Source: Longimicrobium sp.
GTDB lineage: Bacteria > Gemmatimonadota > Gemmatimonadetes > Longimicrobiales > Longimicrobiaceae
Length of the DNA stretch: 64,000 bases
Reading direction: 5' to 3'
Assembly (NCBI GenBank): GCA_036377595.1
Contig: DASUYB010000026.1
Span: forward strand, 1-64,000
Below, piece after piece: positions 52,232 through 61,387 of the stretch. The notes beneath the pieces were generated by a model. That model made no database searches, was not told the origin of the DNA, and worked only from the letters and a program-made list of their open reading frames with translations. Each line of letters opens with the position of its first letter. Position 1 is the stretch's first letter. Made by a program: the position numbers and the translations under genes.

Positions 52232-53527
52232 TCAAAGATCCACTTCCGCCGCGACCAGGTCCTCGAACGTCTCGCGGCGGCGGACGAGCTGGGCGGTGTT
52301 GCCGTCGACGAGGACCTCGGCGGGGCGCGGGCGCTGGTTGTACTGGCTGGACATCGAGAAGCCGTACGCGCCCACGGTGTGGATCGCCAGCAGCTCGCCG
52401 GGCTTGGGGATCTCCATGTCGCGGTCGAGCGCCAGGAAGTCGCCGGTCTCGCAGATGGGGCCCACGATGTCGACGGTGCCGCGCGCGCGCTCGTGGCTTT
52501 CCACCGGCTCCACCGCGTGCCAGCCGCTGTAGTGGCTGGGGCGGATCAGGTCGTTCATCCCCGCGTCGGTGATCACGAAGCGCTTCCCTCCGCCCTCCTT
52601 CACGTAGATCACCCGCGTCAGCAGCACGCCGGCCTCGCCCACGATGAAGCGGCCGGGCTCCACCACCAGCCGCAGCCCCGTCTCCTCCACCTGCGGGACC
52701 ACGGCCTCGGCGAACGCCTGCGCCGTGGTCGCCGGCTCGCCCTGGTAGGCGATCCCCAATCCCCCGCCGAGATCCAGGAATTCCAGGGGGATGTCGTCCT
52801 GCTTGAGGCGATGGGCGAGCTCGAGGACGGACTCCAGCGCCAGGCCGAACGGCGCCACGTCGAGGATCTGCGAGCCGATGTGCACGTCGATGCCGCGCAC
52901 GCGGATCCCCTGCAGCCGCGCGGCGATGCCGTACAGGTCGCGCGCTCGCTCGGCGGCGATACCGAACTTGGTGGCCGCGTGGCCGGTGCGCGTGTAGTGG
53001 TGCGGCGTGGGGCTCTCGATGTCGGGGTTGATTCGGATTGCGACCGGCGCCTTCTTCCCCATCGTGCAGGCGAGGTCGGAGAGCGCGCACAGCTCGCCCT
53101 CGCTCTCCACGTTGAAGGCGTAGATCTCCTCGTTCAGCCCCAGCGCCAGCTCGTTGATGGTCTTCCCCACCCCGCTGAACACGATGCGCTCGCCGGGGAT
53201 GCCGGCCATGCGCGCGCGCCGCAGCTCGCCGCCGGAGACCACGTCGGCGCCGGCGCCCATCTCGGCCAGCGTGCGCAGGATGGCCAGGTTGGGGTTGGCC
53301 TTGACGCTGTAGGCGATGAGGTGGGGGACGGGCGAGAGCGCCTCGTCGAGCTCGCGGTAGCGGCGGCGGATGGCGCCGCGCGAGTAGACGTACAGCGGCG
53401 TGGCCCAGCGCGCGACCAGCTCGGGGAGCGGCACGCCTTCGCAGTGCAGGACGCCGTCGTGGCGGGGGAACGACTCGGCCGCGGCGTCCGTGGGGACGGT
53501 GGAGATTTCGGCGGTGCTGGTGGCCAC
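52232..53527 (-). CDS. lysA: diaminopimelate decarboxylase
   Basis: A PLP enzyme of 431 residues that makes lysine from meso-diaminopimelate. Key parts are the Schiff-base Lys in LIAYSVKANPNLAIL, HIGSQILDVAPF, the glycine-rich LDLGGGLGIAY, LVVEPGRFIVGEAGVLLTRV and the active-site Cys in GPICETGDFLALDRDM. Start uncertain: a GTG at 53527 gives the usual length and is used here; an ATG at 53629 would add 34 residues. Palindrome copy 7 abuts its end. Cytoplasmic. Confidence 0.93.
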   Translation of the reverse strand: MATSTAEISTVPTDAAAESFPRHDGVLHCEGVPLPELVARWATPLYVYSRGAIRRRYRELDEALSPVPHLIAYSVKANPNLAILRTLAEMGAGADVVSGGELRRARMAGIPGERIVFSGVGKTINELALGLNEEIYAFNVESEGELCALSDLACTMGKKAPVAIRINPDIESPTPHHYTRTGHAATKFGIAAERARDLYGIAARLQGIRVRGIDVHIGSQILDVAPFGLALESVLELAHRLKQDDIPLEFLDLGGGLGIAYQGEPATTAQAFAEAVVPQVEETGLRLVVEPGRFIVGEAGVLLTRVIYVKEGGGKRFVITDAGMNDLIRPSHYSGWHAVEPVESHERARGTVDIVGPICETGDFLALDRDMEIPKPGELLAIHTVGAYGFSMSSQYNQRPRPAEVLVDGNTAQLVRRRETFEDLVAAEVDL

Positions 53528-53753
53528 GGGCTGCCCGGGTCTGCGGATCTCTGGGTGTTCGGGGGTCGAAAGATACGGGCCCCGCGCGAATCGTACCAGA
53601 CGAATCGTGACGGGGCGGCTGATGCCCATTGCGGATCTAAGCCGGTAAGAGGGCGGTGTAGCGAAGAAGTGCCGGGTTAGAGCCGCAGAGCTTCGCCAAG
53701 TAGCTGTCCCTCGACGGGAGCCAGCCGCGAGCACCGATGCTTCGTCCGAACGA

Positions 53754-53810
53754 GATTCTGTAGTCCGCGAAGGCGGACTTCGTGTAGTTGTAGCCGCGAA
53801 TTCATTCGCC
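53754..53810 (+). repeat. dispersed repeat B, copy 1
   Basis: A stem AGTCCGC-GAAG-GCGGACT, then CGTGTAGTTGTAGCCGCG and AATTCATTCGCC. Copies are also at 58151 and 59006 (inverted) and 63166. About 57 bases; no gene. Confidence 0.82.
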
Positions 53811-53856
53811 CTGGACCACGGCGCCGGAAACCTCGCTCCCGGCTCCTGGACGATCC

Positions 53857-56172
53857 TCAAATCCCCGTCGCGATCCGGAGCGTGAGGCTGCGGCCGGGGT
53901 CGAGGGCGAACTCCTTGTAGCGGTTCAGGAAGCTGCGGTACTCCGTGTTCAGCGCGTTCCGCACCTGCAGGTCCACGCGGAAGCCGCGCGCGCCCACGCG
54001 GCGCTCCACCCCGCCGCCCACGTCCAGCAGCGTGTGGCCGTCCGGCGCGAGCTCGTCCTCCGTGGCGTGCGTCTGCTTCGCGACCATCTCCACGCCGGCG
54101 GAGAGGTAGCCGCGGCCGAGGCCGAACATACGCTCGCGGCGGTACTCGGCCTCGGCGCGGCCGCGCGCGGGCGGGATCAGCGCCAGGTCGTCGCCGCTGC
54201 CGCGCTCGGTGCCGCGCACGTAGTCGAACACGCCGCGCAGCGTCAGCGGCGCCAGCACGCGCACCTCGCCCTGCGCCTCCACGCCGCGCAGCAGCGCGTC
54301 CGTCTGCATGGTCTGGAACACGCGCAGCCCACCCAGGAAGATCCCCGTCGGCTCGGTGACGATGAAGTGGTCGACGGCGTTGCGGTACACGTTCACCTCC
54401 AGCCGCGCCGCGCGCCCCGTCCACCGCACCCCGCCGTCGATCTCCATCCCCCGCTCCTCCGCCAGCGTCGAGTCGCCGCGGTCGTAGCGCGCCTCGCCGA
54501 TGCGCGGGCCGTTGGCGTACAGCTCGAACAGCGTCGGCGCGCGCCACGAGCGCCCCACCCCCGCGGTCAGCGCCAGCCCCGCGCCCACGTCGAGCACCGC
54601 GCCCGCGTTCCACGACGGCGCCGTCCAGCTGCGCTCGTCGTCCGCCGGCAGGCCGAGCGCGGGGACGTCCCTCGCGGTCTGCGTGCGATGGTCCACGCGC
54701 GCGCCGGCCAGCAGCCGCAGCGGCCCGAAGTCGTTCTGCCACAACGCGAACGCGCCGCCCGAGCGGACCGACGCGTCGGGCACCAGCAGCTGCGGCCCGC
54801 GCGAGTCGTTCTCCTGCGCCAGGCCAGAGACGCCGAGCGTGGCCTCGCCCAGGGCCGCGGGGGCGAGGTGCGCCAGCACGTCGGCGGTGAAGGTGTTCAG
54901 CCGCAGGTCGAACTGGATGCTTTCCCCTCCCTCCGCGGCGGGGATGGGGAGGATCTCCTCGTCGGCCAGCTCCTGCAGCACGTGGCGCTGGAACTGCGCG
55001 CGCGTCTCGATTCGCACGCCGGGGAGCGGGAACGCGCCGGAGAGCTGGACGCGATCGTCGGACAGCTTGCGCTCGGGCCCGCCCTCTTCCTCCTCGCCCT
55101 CCGCCGCGAGGATGGCGCCGCGGGGAGCCAGCCGGTCGTCGATCACGGCCGGCTCCTCGGCCTCGAGCAGCTTGAACTCGCCGCCGTAGCGCTGGTAGCG
55201 CAGCGCCAGCGTCCCCCACGGGCGGCTGAGGCCCAGCGCCGCCTCGCCGTTCACCGCACCGAAGCCGGTGTTGGGGATCTCGCCGCCGGGGGTGTGGATG
55301 TCCTGCCCCATCCGTCCGATCACCGTGGCGCGCCACCCCAGGCCGCGGCCCGCGCCCTCCGCGCGGGCGACCAGTCCCCCCTCCAGGTTGCCGCTGGCGA
55401 AGTACGTCTCCACGCCGCCGCGCATGTACAGCCGCCCGGACGCCTCCGGCAGCGGCTCGGGGATGACGTTCACCACGCCGCCAACCGCGTCGGAGCCGTA
55501 GAGGAGGCTCGCCGGCCCGCGGATCACCTCCACCCGCTCCGCCAGCCGCGCGTCGACCGACGGCGCGTCCTCGTCGCTCCACGAGTAGTCCTCCAGCCGC
55601 AGCCCGTCGGCCAGCGTGGCCACGCGCGAGCCGAAGAGGCCGCGGATCACCGGCTTCCCCACCTGCTCGCCGGTGGTCAGCGCGCGCACGCCGGGGAGCG
55701 TCGACAGCGTCCGCGCGAGCGACACCGAGTGCTCGCGGCGCAGGCGCTCCGGCCCGAGCGTCGACGTCGCCAGCGGCGAATTGGCGATGAGTTGCGGCGA
55801 GCGCGACGCGGTGACGGCCACGGGCTCCAGCTCGAACGAGCGCTCCTGCATCACCACCTCGCCGACGGCCTGGCTGGCGGTGACGCGGAGCGAGGTGGAC
55901 GCGTACCCCGGCGCGGTGACCCGCAGCGTGTACCACCCCGCCGGCAGCCCGCCGATGGCGAAGTTGCCGTCGCGGTCCGCGCGGGTGGCGCGCTCCAGCT
56001 CCAGCACGGACACCTGCGCGCCCGCCAGCGGCTGCCCGCTGGGGCCGAGCACGCGCCCGCGCAGCGTGTCGTCCACGACGGCAATGGCGGCGGGGGATGA
56101 TGCGCCCGCGTGCGCGTTCGCCGGCATCGCGGCACCCAGCGCGGCGGCAAGGAAGGGGATCGCTGTGATCAT
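53857..56172 (-). CDS. TonB-dependent receptor with regulatory-like domain
   Basis: A 771-residue outer-membrane receptor. After a signal peptide (AIPFLAAALGAAMPANAHAG) comes a carboxypeptidase-regulatory-like domain (LRGRVLGPSGQPLAGAQVSV, then GGLPAGWYTLRVTAPGYAS), then the plug (TLSTLPGVRALTTGEQVGKP, ERVEVIRGPASLLYGSDAVG GVVNV in sequence) and a 22-strand-type barrel that ends in a Phe-free RSLTLRIATGI. The plug type is that of siderophore, cobalamin or metal receptors; the substrate cannot be named. An acidic loop (AAEGEEEEGG) and the long His/Glu-poor barrel do not point to a metal. No TonB gene is near. Confidence 0.92.
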   Translation of the reverse strand: MITAIPFLAAALGAAMPANAHAGASSPAAIAVVDDTLRGRVLGPSGQPLAGAQVSVLELERATRADRDGNFAIGGLPAGWYTLRVTAPGYASTSLRVTASQAVGEVVMQERSFELEPVAVTASRSPQLIANSPLATSTLGPERLRREHSVSLARTLSTLPGVRALTTGEQVGKPVIRGLFGSRVATLADGLRLEDYSWSDEDAPSVDARLAERVEVIRGPASLLYGSDAVGGVVNVIPEPLPEASGRLYMRGGVETYFASGNLEGGLVARAEGAGRGLGWRATVIGRMGQDIHTPGGEIPNTGFGAVNGEAALGLSRPWGTLALRYQRYGGEFKLLEAEEPAVIDDRLAPRGAILAAEGEEEEGGPERKLSDDRVQLSGAFPLPGVRIETRAQFQRHVLQELADEEILPIPAAEGGESIQFDLRLNTFTADVLAHLAPAALGEATLGVSGLAQENDSRGPQLLVPDASVRSGGAFALWQNDFGPLRLLAGARVDHRTQTARDVPALGLPADDERSWTAPSWNAGAVLDVGAGLALTAGVGRSWRAPTLFELYANGPRIGEARYDRGDSTLAEERGMEIDGGVRWTGRAARLEVNVYRNAVDHFIVTEPTGIFLGGLRVFQTMQTDALLRGVEAQGEVRVLAPLTLRGVFDYVRGTERGSGDDLALIPPARGRAEAEYRRERMFGLGRGYLSAGVEMVAKQTHATEDELAPDGHTLLDVGGGVERRVGARGFRVDLQVRNALNTEYRSFLNRYKEFALDPGRSLTLRIATGI

Positions 56173-56575
56173 CGATGGAGATGGTGGTGATCGATGGAGA
56201 TAGCGGTTGATGCGCGATTGGTGGGAGTTGAATTGAAGACTAGACTTAGCGCCGCGGGCGGGCAACCCGGGAGGACGGCGCCGGGCACCGGCCGGGGACA
56301 GGCGGTAAACCCGCGGCTGGAACATTGGAAAGCCTCGCAAACCGCGCGAGGCTTCAACTGCGTGAGGGGGACATGGCGGCACGAATGGCCGCCGCTTGCG
56401 CGGGTGCCAGCCGTGGAGCCTGCGCAGCAGGCTTCCCAATGTTCCAGCCGCGGCTTTAGCCGCCCGTCTCCCACACCCGCCCGGCGCCCTCGTTGCCGCG
56501 CACCGCCGCCGCATCTACCATGTAACGATCCCGTCACATCTCCGTATCGCCATCCCCATCTCCACCCGACCCGAC
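56173..56575. repeat. intergenic with dispersed repeat C
   Basis: The 403 bases between a leftward receptor and a rightward membrane gene hold two facing halves of a repeat (CCGCGGCTGGAACATTGG at about 56312 and CCAATGTTCCAGCCGCGGCT near 56439), with GCGAGGCTTCAACTGCGTGA between them. A single half recurs at 59146. No gene seen. Confidence 0.65.
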
Positions 56576-58093
56576 ATGCCCCGTGACACGCACCTGCTGG
56601 TCCGCTCGACGCTCCTGATCGCCGCGGGGATCGCGGTGCTGCTGCTGGTGCAGACGCTGGCCGACGTGGGCTCCATCCGCGGCACCCTGGCCACGGCGTT
56701 CTCGTTCAACCCGGACGAGGCGCGGCTGCTAATGACGGCGCTGAACCGCAGCTTCAACCAACTGATGGCCATCATCCTCACCGCCGTGGCCATCGCCGTC
56801 CCGCTGACCGCCAACACCTACTCGGTCAAGCTGCTGGAGACCTTCATCGACGACCGGGTGAACCGCGCGGTGCTGCTGGCGTTCGTCTTCGGCGTGTGCA
56901 ACAACCTGTGGCTGCACCACGTGATCGGGCATGGCGTCGTCCCCCGCGTGCAGCTCGCGATCTCGCTGGCGATGGCGCTGCTCTACCCGTCGCTGCTGGT
57001 GCCGTACCTCTACTACGTCTTCCGCTTCCTGCAGCCCGACACACTGCTGCGCCGCCTCTCCGGCGAGCTGCTGGCCGGCGTCGAGGCCGCGGCGGCGACG
57101 CCATCGCGCGCTGCGGAGGTCGCGGAGAATGCGCCGGCGCTGGTGGAGCACGTGGGGAGCATCGGCATCCGCTCGGTGGACCGCATGGACCGCACGACCG
57201 CGGTGGAGACGGTGCACACGCTGCGGGCCATCGTCGAGCGCTACCGGACGGAGAAGCGCGGGCTGCCGCCGGCGTGGACCGAGGCGGGGCGGCACGCGTT
57301 CGGCGGGAGCGCGCACGACGCCGAGGTGTGGCTGGAGGCGCGGGTGTTCGCCGAGCTGCGGGCGCTGCTCTCCGCCGCCGTGCCGAAGATGCACGCCGCC
57401 GTGGCGGCCATCGCCGACGACGCGTGCGCCATGGGACTGGCGCCGGACGCCCGCGGCGACGAGGACGTGGACGAGCTGGTGGTGGAGTACTTCAACACCT
57501 TCATCCGCCTGGCCGTCAGCCGCAAGGACGTGCGCTCGCTCTTCATCCTCTTCCACCGTTACCGCGACTACGCGGCGGGGATCAACGCCGATCGGCCCGA
57601 GCGGGCGCTGGAGATCGCCTTCTACTTCCAGTACTACGCGCGCGCGGCCTGCGACGCCGGGATGCCGTTCGCGGTGGAGACGGTGGCGCACGACCTGGCC
57701 GTGCTGGTGCGCCGCGCGTGGGAATCGGGCGCGCCCAACCGCGGCAAGCTGCTGGAGCGGATGCTGGCGTTCGGGCGCGAGGCCACCCCGCGGCCGCTGG
57801 CGGGGGTGAAGAAGGCGGAGGCGATCCTGGCCGCGTTCTTCCTTCTGCGGGGGGATGGAGATCAGGCCGCGCGCATCGCCGAGGGCTTCCGCGGGCTGGA
57901 GCGCGGCTTCGTGGACCGGCTGCGCGACGACATCGTGCACGTGCGCCGCGAGCGCTACTGGGAGGTGACGGACCGCCGCGTGAACCTCGATTACGTCCCT
58001 GACGATCAGCGCGCCAAGGTGGAGGAGTTCTTCGCGATGGTGACGGAGGCGGAGAGGACCGTGGAGGCGGCGCCGGCGGAGGTGGGGGATTGA
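56576..58093 (+). CDS. DUF2254-like membrane protein
   Basis: A 505-residue membrane protein resembling DUF2254. Four hydrophobic segments lie in the first 170 residues: LLIAAGIAVLLLVQTLA, NQLMAIILTAVAIAVPLTAN, VLLAFVFGVCNNLWLHHVIG and LAISLAMALLYPSLLVPYLY. SFNPDEARLLMTALNRSF between the first two is family-like. The remaining 330 residues are cytoplasmic and helical (DRMDRTTAVETVHTLRAIVE). Function not known; an ion channel or transporter-like role is only a guess. Confidence 0.7.
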   Translation: MPRDTHLLVRSTLLIAAGIAVLLLVQTLADVGSIRGTLATAFSFNPDEARLLMTALNRSFNQLMAIILTAVAIAVPLTANTYSVKLLETFIDDRVNRAVLLAFVFGVCNNLWLHHVIGHGVVPRVQLAISLAMALLYPSLLVPYLYYVFRFLQPDTLLRRLSGELLAGVEAAAATPSRAAEVAENAPALVEHVGSIGIRSVDRMDRTTAVETVHTLRAIVERYRTEKRGLPPAWTEAGRHAFGGSAHDAEVWLEARVFAELRALLSAAVPKMHAAVAAIADDACAMGLAPDARGDEDVDELVVEYFNTFIRLAVSRKDVRSLFILFHRYRDYAAGINADRPERALEIAFYFQYYARAACDAGMPFAVETVAHDLAVLVRRAWESGAPNRGKLLERMLAFGREATPRPLAGVKKAEAILAAFFLLRGDGDQAARIAEGFRGLERGFVDRLRDDIVHVRRERYWEVTDRRVNLDYVPDDQRAKVEEFFAMVTEAERTVEAAPAEVGD

Positions 58094-58150
58094 TGGCCCG
58101 CGGTTCGACGGATATCCCCACATCGATGGGTCGCGATGCGGATATCCCGA

Positions 58151-58205
58151 GAATGCGAGTGAACTCGCGGCTACAACCACACGCAGTCCGCCTTCGCGGA
58201 CTTTA
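58151..58205 (-). repeat. dispersed repeat B, copy 2 (inverted)
   Basis: Reverse complement of the repeat at 53754, with the AGTCCGC/GCGGACT stem. Lies between the DUF2254 gene and the phosphoesterase. Confidence 0.8.
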
Positions 58206-58217
58206 TCGGCAGCTAGG

Positions 58218-58961
58218 CTATTTCGGTTCGGCGTGGGTGAAGGCGGCGAGGACCTTCTCTTCCGACAGCGGACGCAGGACGTTGTTCGCGGCGAAGTCCT
58301 CGGCCTGCGGATAGGCCGTCGCGCGGATGCGTGCGGCCGCGGCGGCGAGGTCGTACGGCGTGCGGCGGAGATCGACGGTGTCGCCGAGGAGCAGCCAGTA
58401 CGCGCCGGGCTCGCCGAACGGCATCCCGACGCTGCCGGCGTTCACCACGCGCGTGCGGCCGGCGGTGCGGTCGAACTGCATGTGCGTGTGACCGCAGGTG
58501 ACCAATGGCGTCTCCACCCCCTCGAACAGCGGCGCGAGGCGCTCGTCCGGTGTCAGCCGGGTGAAGATCTCCGTGTCGCTGCGCGGCGTGGCGTGGCAGA
58601 AGAGCACCTCGCCGATCCCCCCGATCTCCATCTCCAGCGTCGGCGGCCAGCCGGCGAGCAGGTCCTCGCGCCCCGCCAGCTCCCGCGCGGACCAGCGGAT
58701 CACGTCGCGGAACGGCTCGGGGACGTCGGCGGGCTCCATCCCCCGCATCACCTCCAGCACCGACCGGTCGCCGTTGCCGCGGATGAAGCGGGCCGGGAGA
58801 TCGAGCTCCAGCAGCACGTCCATGCACTCGCGCGGCATCGGCCCCGGCACCACGTCGCCGCCGACGACGACGAGGTCGGCGCCCGCGCGTCGCACGTCGC
58901 CGAGCACCGCCTCCAGCGCAGGGAGATTGCCGTGGATGTCGTACAGCGCCGCGACGGGCAT
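58218..58961 (-). CDS. metallophosphoesterase
   Basis: A 247-residue calcineurin-type phosphoesterase. The two-metal site motifs are complete: ALYDIHGNLPALEAVL (Asp, His), VVVGGDVVPGPMP, FIRGNGDRSVLEV (Asn/Asp), EVLFCHATPRSD and VTCGHTHMQFDR, then VVNAGSVGMPFGEP. This is the YfcE/DUF-type subgroup, which hydrolyses phosphodiesters; physiological substrate unknown. A clear AAAGG site lies 7 nt before the ATG. Confidence 0.92.
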   Translation of the reverse strand: MPVAALYDIHGNLPALEAVLGDVRRAGADLVVVGGDVVPGPMPRECMDVLLELDLPARFIRGNGDRSVLEVMRGMEPADVPEPFRDVIRWSARELAGREDLLAGWPPTLEMEIGGIGEVLFCHATPRSDTEIFTRLTPDERLAPLFEGVETPLVTCGHTHMQFDRTAGRTRVVNAGSVGMPFGEPGAYWLLLGDTVDLRRTPYDLAAAAARIRATAYPQAEDFAANNVLRPLSEEKVLAAFTHAEPK

Positions 58962-59005
58962 AAGCGTGCCTTTCGAGCTGGATCGATCGGCGGCGGGCAT
59001 GGCCG

Positions 59006-59054
59006 GGCGAATGAATTCACGGCAACAACTGCACAAAGTCCGCGGCGCGGACTG
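59006..59054 (-). repeat. dispersed repeat B, copy 3 (diverged)
   Basis: A degraded inverted copy (GGGCGAATGAATTCACGGCA, then AAAGTCCGCGGCGCGGACTG). The central stem survives. Confidence 0.65.
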
Positions 59055-59145
59055 CGGCCGCGGCATCCGAACTCGCACCTGATCTCCGCGCGAATCCAAC
59101 CTACCGCCGCGCTTCCGGAGACGCAGCCCCATCGCCCCCGCATGT

Positions 59146-59206
59146 AGTTGAAGCCTCGCGCTGTTTGCGAGGCTTTCCAATGTTCTAGCCGCGGCTTCAG
59201 CCGCCC
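59146..59206 (+). repeat. dispersed repeat C, half copy
   Basis: TTGAAGCCTCGCGCTGTTTG and CGAGGCTTTCCAATGTTCTA, then GCCGCGGCTTCAGCC, close to the right half of the 56.4-kb element. Confidence 0.7.
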
Positions 59207-59229
59207 GTCACGATGGAGACAGGAGCCGT

Positions 59230-59261
59230 AAGGGCCTCCGCGGCGCACCGCGGAGGCCCTT
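59230..59261 (-). terminator. 14-bp hairpin after Cys-rich gene
   Basis: A perfect stem AAGGGCCTCCGCGG with its complement and a 4-nt loop, 25 nt past the stop of the exported Cys-rich protein on the minus strand. Confidence 0.65.
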
Positions 59262-59285
59262 CCTGCTCCCGCCCTCAGCCGCGCG

Positions 59286-59993
59286 TCAGTCACGCACGCA
59301 GCTGCACTTGCAGTTCGTCGGGTCGGGCGTGCAGTCGCAGCACGCGTGGAACCCCGGGATGCAGAGGATCTGGCAGGTGGAGCTGCTGCAGTCGGTGCTC
59401 CCGTCGCCGGGGCATCCCGGAGGCGTCCCGGCCCGCTTCGTAGCGCCGGCTTTGGCCGCACTCCCACCGCAGCTCGCCAGGACCTGCCGCATCGTGGCCG
59501 CGGAGAGCCCTTCCGCGCCGATGCGCACCTCGCCCTTCCGCAGCGCGAGCCCGCGTCCCGTCCAGCGCTCGCCGACCCGCGTGGCGCCCAGGAACGACGC
59601 CGAGGCCGGGGAGAGCGCCTCGCGTCCGGCCAGGGACAGCACCACCGCCGGACCGCCGTCCGCCGGCGCGACGAGGATGGTCCCCTGGTCGTAGAGGACG
59701 CGCGCGCCGGTGTAGCGATGCACGCCGTTCCCCGCGGGCGCGCCGTCGCGCTGCAGCACGAACACGCGGTCGGCGATCCCGTCCGCGGCCTCGCCGCGGG
59801 TCCCGCCGTCCACCGCCACCACCACGCTGGGGCTCGACACCGAGCGCTGCACCACCACGGTGCCCGTCCGGGCCTCCCGCAGCGGCATCGGTGCGTGTCC
59901 GCCGCCGGGCGGGCGAGCAGCCACGGCCGCACCGGCGCCGGCCCATCCGGCGAGACCCAGCGCGCCCACCAAAAGAATGGCGGATCTCCTCAT
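59286..59993 (-). CDS. exported protein with Cys-rich C-terminal tail
   Basis: A 235-residue exported protein. Signal SAILLVGALGLAGWAGAGAA, then a strand-rich domain (HRYTGARVLYDQGTILVAPA, RVFVLQRDGAPAGN, VVLSLAGREALSP) of unknown type. The last 45 residues are Cys-rich: PGCPGDGSTDCSSSTCQILC, then GFHACCDCTPD and NCKCSC, with ten Cys. A strong AGGAGG lies 6 nt upstream of the ATG. The tail looks like a disulfide-rich or metal-rich module appended to a soluble domain; whether it is cut off as a separate peptide cannot be told. Confidence 0.65.
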   Translation of the reverse strand: MRRSAILLVGALGLAGWAGAGAAVAARPPGGGHAPMPLREARTGTVVVQRSVSSPSVVVAVDGGTRGEAADGIADRVFVLQRDGAPAGNGVHRYTGARVLYDQGTILVAPADGGPAVVLSLAGREALSPASASFLGATRVGERWTGRGLALRKGEVRIGAEGLSAATMRQVLASCGGSAAKAGATKRAGTPPGCPGDGSTDCSSSTCQILCIPGFHACCDCTPDPTNCKCSCVRD

Positions 59994-60115
59994 GGCACCC
60001 TCCTGTGGGTTCGGGGAGAGGGAGGAAAAAAGCGGGTCTGGATGATGCAAGAACTACACCTTTCATGATGCACTAAGGCGCAATACGGACGGTTCTGCGG
60101 GATTGGAGAAATGGT

Positions 60116-60151
60116 GAGCCGGAGCCCCACCTGGTGGCGAAACTCCGGCTC
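60116..60151 (-). terminator. hairpin after SRPBCC-like gene
   Basis: A 9-bp stem (GAGCCGGAG with CTCCGGCTC) and an 18-nt loop, about 20 nt past the stop on the minus strand. Confidence 0.5.
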
Positions 60152-60169
60152 GATCCGGTGGAAGGCTCG

Positions 60170-60922
60170 TCAGACGGGCGATGATTCGAGGAACCGCCGC
60201 TCGGCCGCGGCCTTCACCACGGGGAGCGAGAGGCGGCGGACGAGCCTGATCCCCGGCGAGAAGACCGACCAGTAGCGCCGGAACTTCGCCCGCGCCCTGG
60301 CGTCCGTCGTCCGCACGCGCACGCGCGTCCGGGCGATGGACGCCTCGGGGCCGATGGGCTCCGCCTCCAGCGTCCACACGATCTTCACCCACCCCGGCTC
60401 GTTGAAGCCGCGGAACGTCTCCGGCTCCAGCGCGTGGAAGGTCACGTCCGCCTCCCACGGCTTCGTCACCGCGCCGACCACGATCTCCCGCCCCGGCACC
60501 TCGGCCAGCACGCCCCACCCCATCGCCAGCGTGGACGTCAGCAGCCCGCGCGGCAGCTCGCTCGCGTCCGCCTCGGTGCCCAGGATCAGCGCGCGGGCCT
60601 TGAAGATGGCGTGCACGAGGGGGATGCTCTCCAGGTCCGTCTCCTTCAGGGCCTCGAGGGCGAATTCCGCGGGCGCGGCCACCCGGATCTCGTGCCGGTC
60701 GCCCACCTCGTATTCGGGGATGAAAGTGTCGATCAGGATCGACTCGCCTTTCCCCGCCCCGCCGTTGCGGCGATGGTGGCCGTAGCGCAGCCAGGTGGCC
60801 GCCGCGTAGCCGCCCCATCCCAGCGCGAACGCCCCCGCCGCGCCCGCCAGCAGCCGCGCGGGGCGATGCTTCCTCGCGTGCGCGGACGTGCCGTTCCGCC
60901 CGCCATTGCTCGTCATCAGCAT
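60170..60922 (-). CDS. membrane-anchored SRPBCC-like protein
   Basis: A 250-residue protein. One N-terminal helix (LAGAAGAFALGWGGYAAATW) anchors it. The rest has the plan of a polyketide-cyclase/START-like (SRPBCC) domain: HEIRVAAPAEFALEALKETD, then FKARALILG, GWGVLAEVPGREIVVGAVTK and TVWTLE-type strands, ending in a long helix. Such proteins bind hydrophobic ligands. AGGAGG lies 8 nt upstream of the ATG. Ligand unknown. Confidence 0.55.
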   Translation of the reverse strand: MLMTSNGGRNGTSAHARKHRPARLLAGAAGAFALGWGGYAAATWLRYGHHRRNGGAGKGESILIDTFIPEYEVGDRHEIRVAAPAEFALEALKETDLESIPLVHAIFKARALILGTEADASELPRGLLTSTLAMGWGVLAEVPGREIVVGAVTKPWEADVTFHALEPETFRGFNEPGWVKIVWTLEAEPIGPEASIARTRVRVRTTDARARAKFRRYWSVFSPGIRLVRRLSLPVVKAAAERRFLESSPV

Positions 60923-61387
60923 GGAGACACCTCCTCGTCCAGAGTCGATGCGAACCGCCTCCGAACGATCCGTCCGCACGCCCGCCACGGGAGTGGGGGA
61001 AAGGTCGCGCACGTGAGCGCAGATCCACGTCGGGTGATTGGCGGACGCGGTGCACTGGGGGCATTCGGGGTTTCTACGCTGGCATCCTGCCCGCCCGGCT
61101 GGCCCCCTCCCCCGCTTCGCAGGGGCGGGGGAGAACTCAGCGTGGACGCGCCGCGGGTGCGGAGTGCGATGTCGCCGAGCGGCGCACCCACCCTCTCCCG
61201 GTACGGGAGAGGGCGAGCTCTAAGGCGCGGGGAGAGGGCGGACCGATGCCCGCCACCCGCTACCCAATCTCGATTCACGACCCTTGCGCCCGAAGCATCT
61301 TCGCATTTTATTCGGATTGATATACCGAATGGAAGCCGAAGTAGACGAACGAGGAAGTACCGGGGCGACGGGACGAAGGAGGCGCAG
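60923..61387. other. intergenic, with a GC-rich palindromic stretch
   Basis: 465 bases without a gene, between divergent genes. Positions 61105-61230 hold CCTCCCCCGCTTCGCAGGGG-like and CCCTCTCCCGGTACGGGAGA-like hairpins, another repeat type. The last 80 bases are the least GC-rich of the window (GCATTTTATTCGG near 61302) and probably carry the promoter of the radical SAM gene. Confidence 0.45.
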
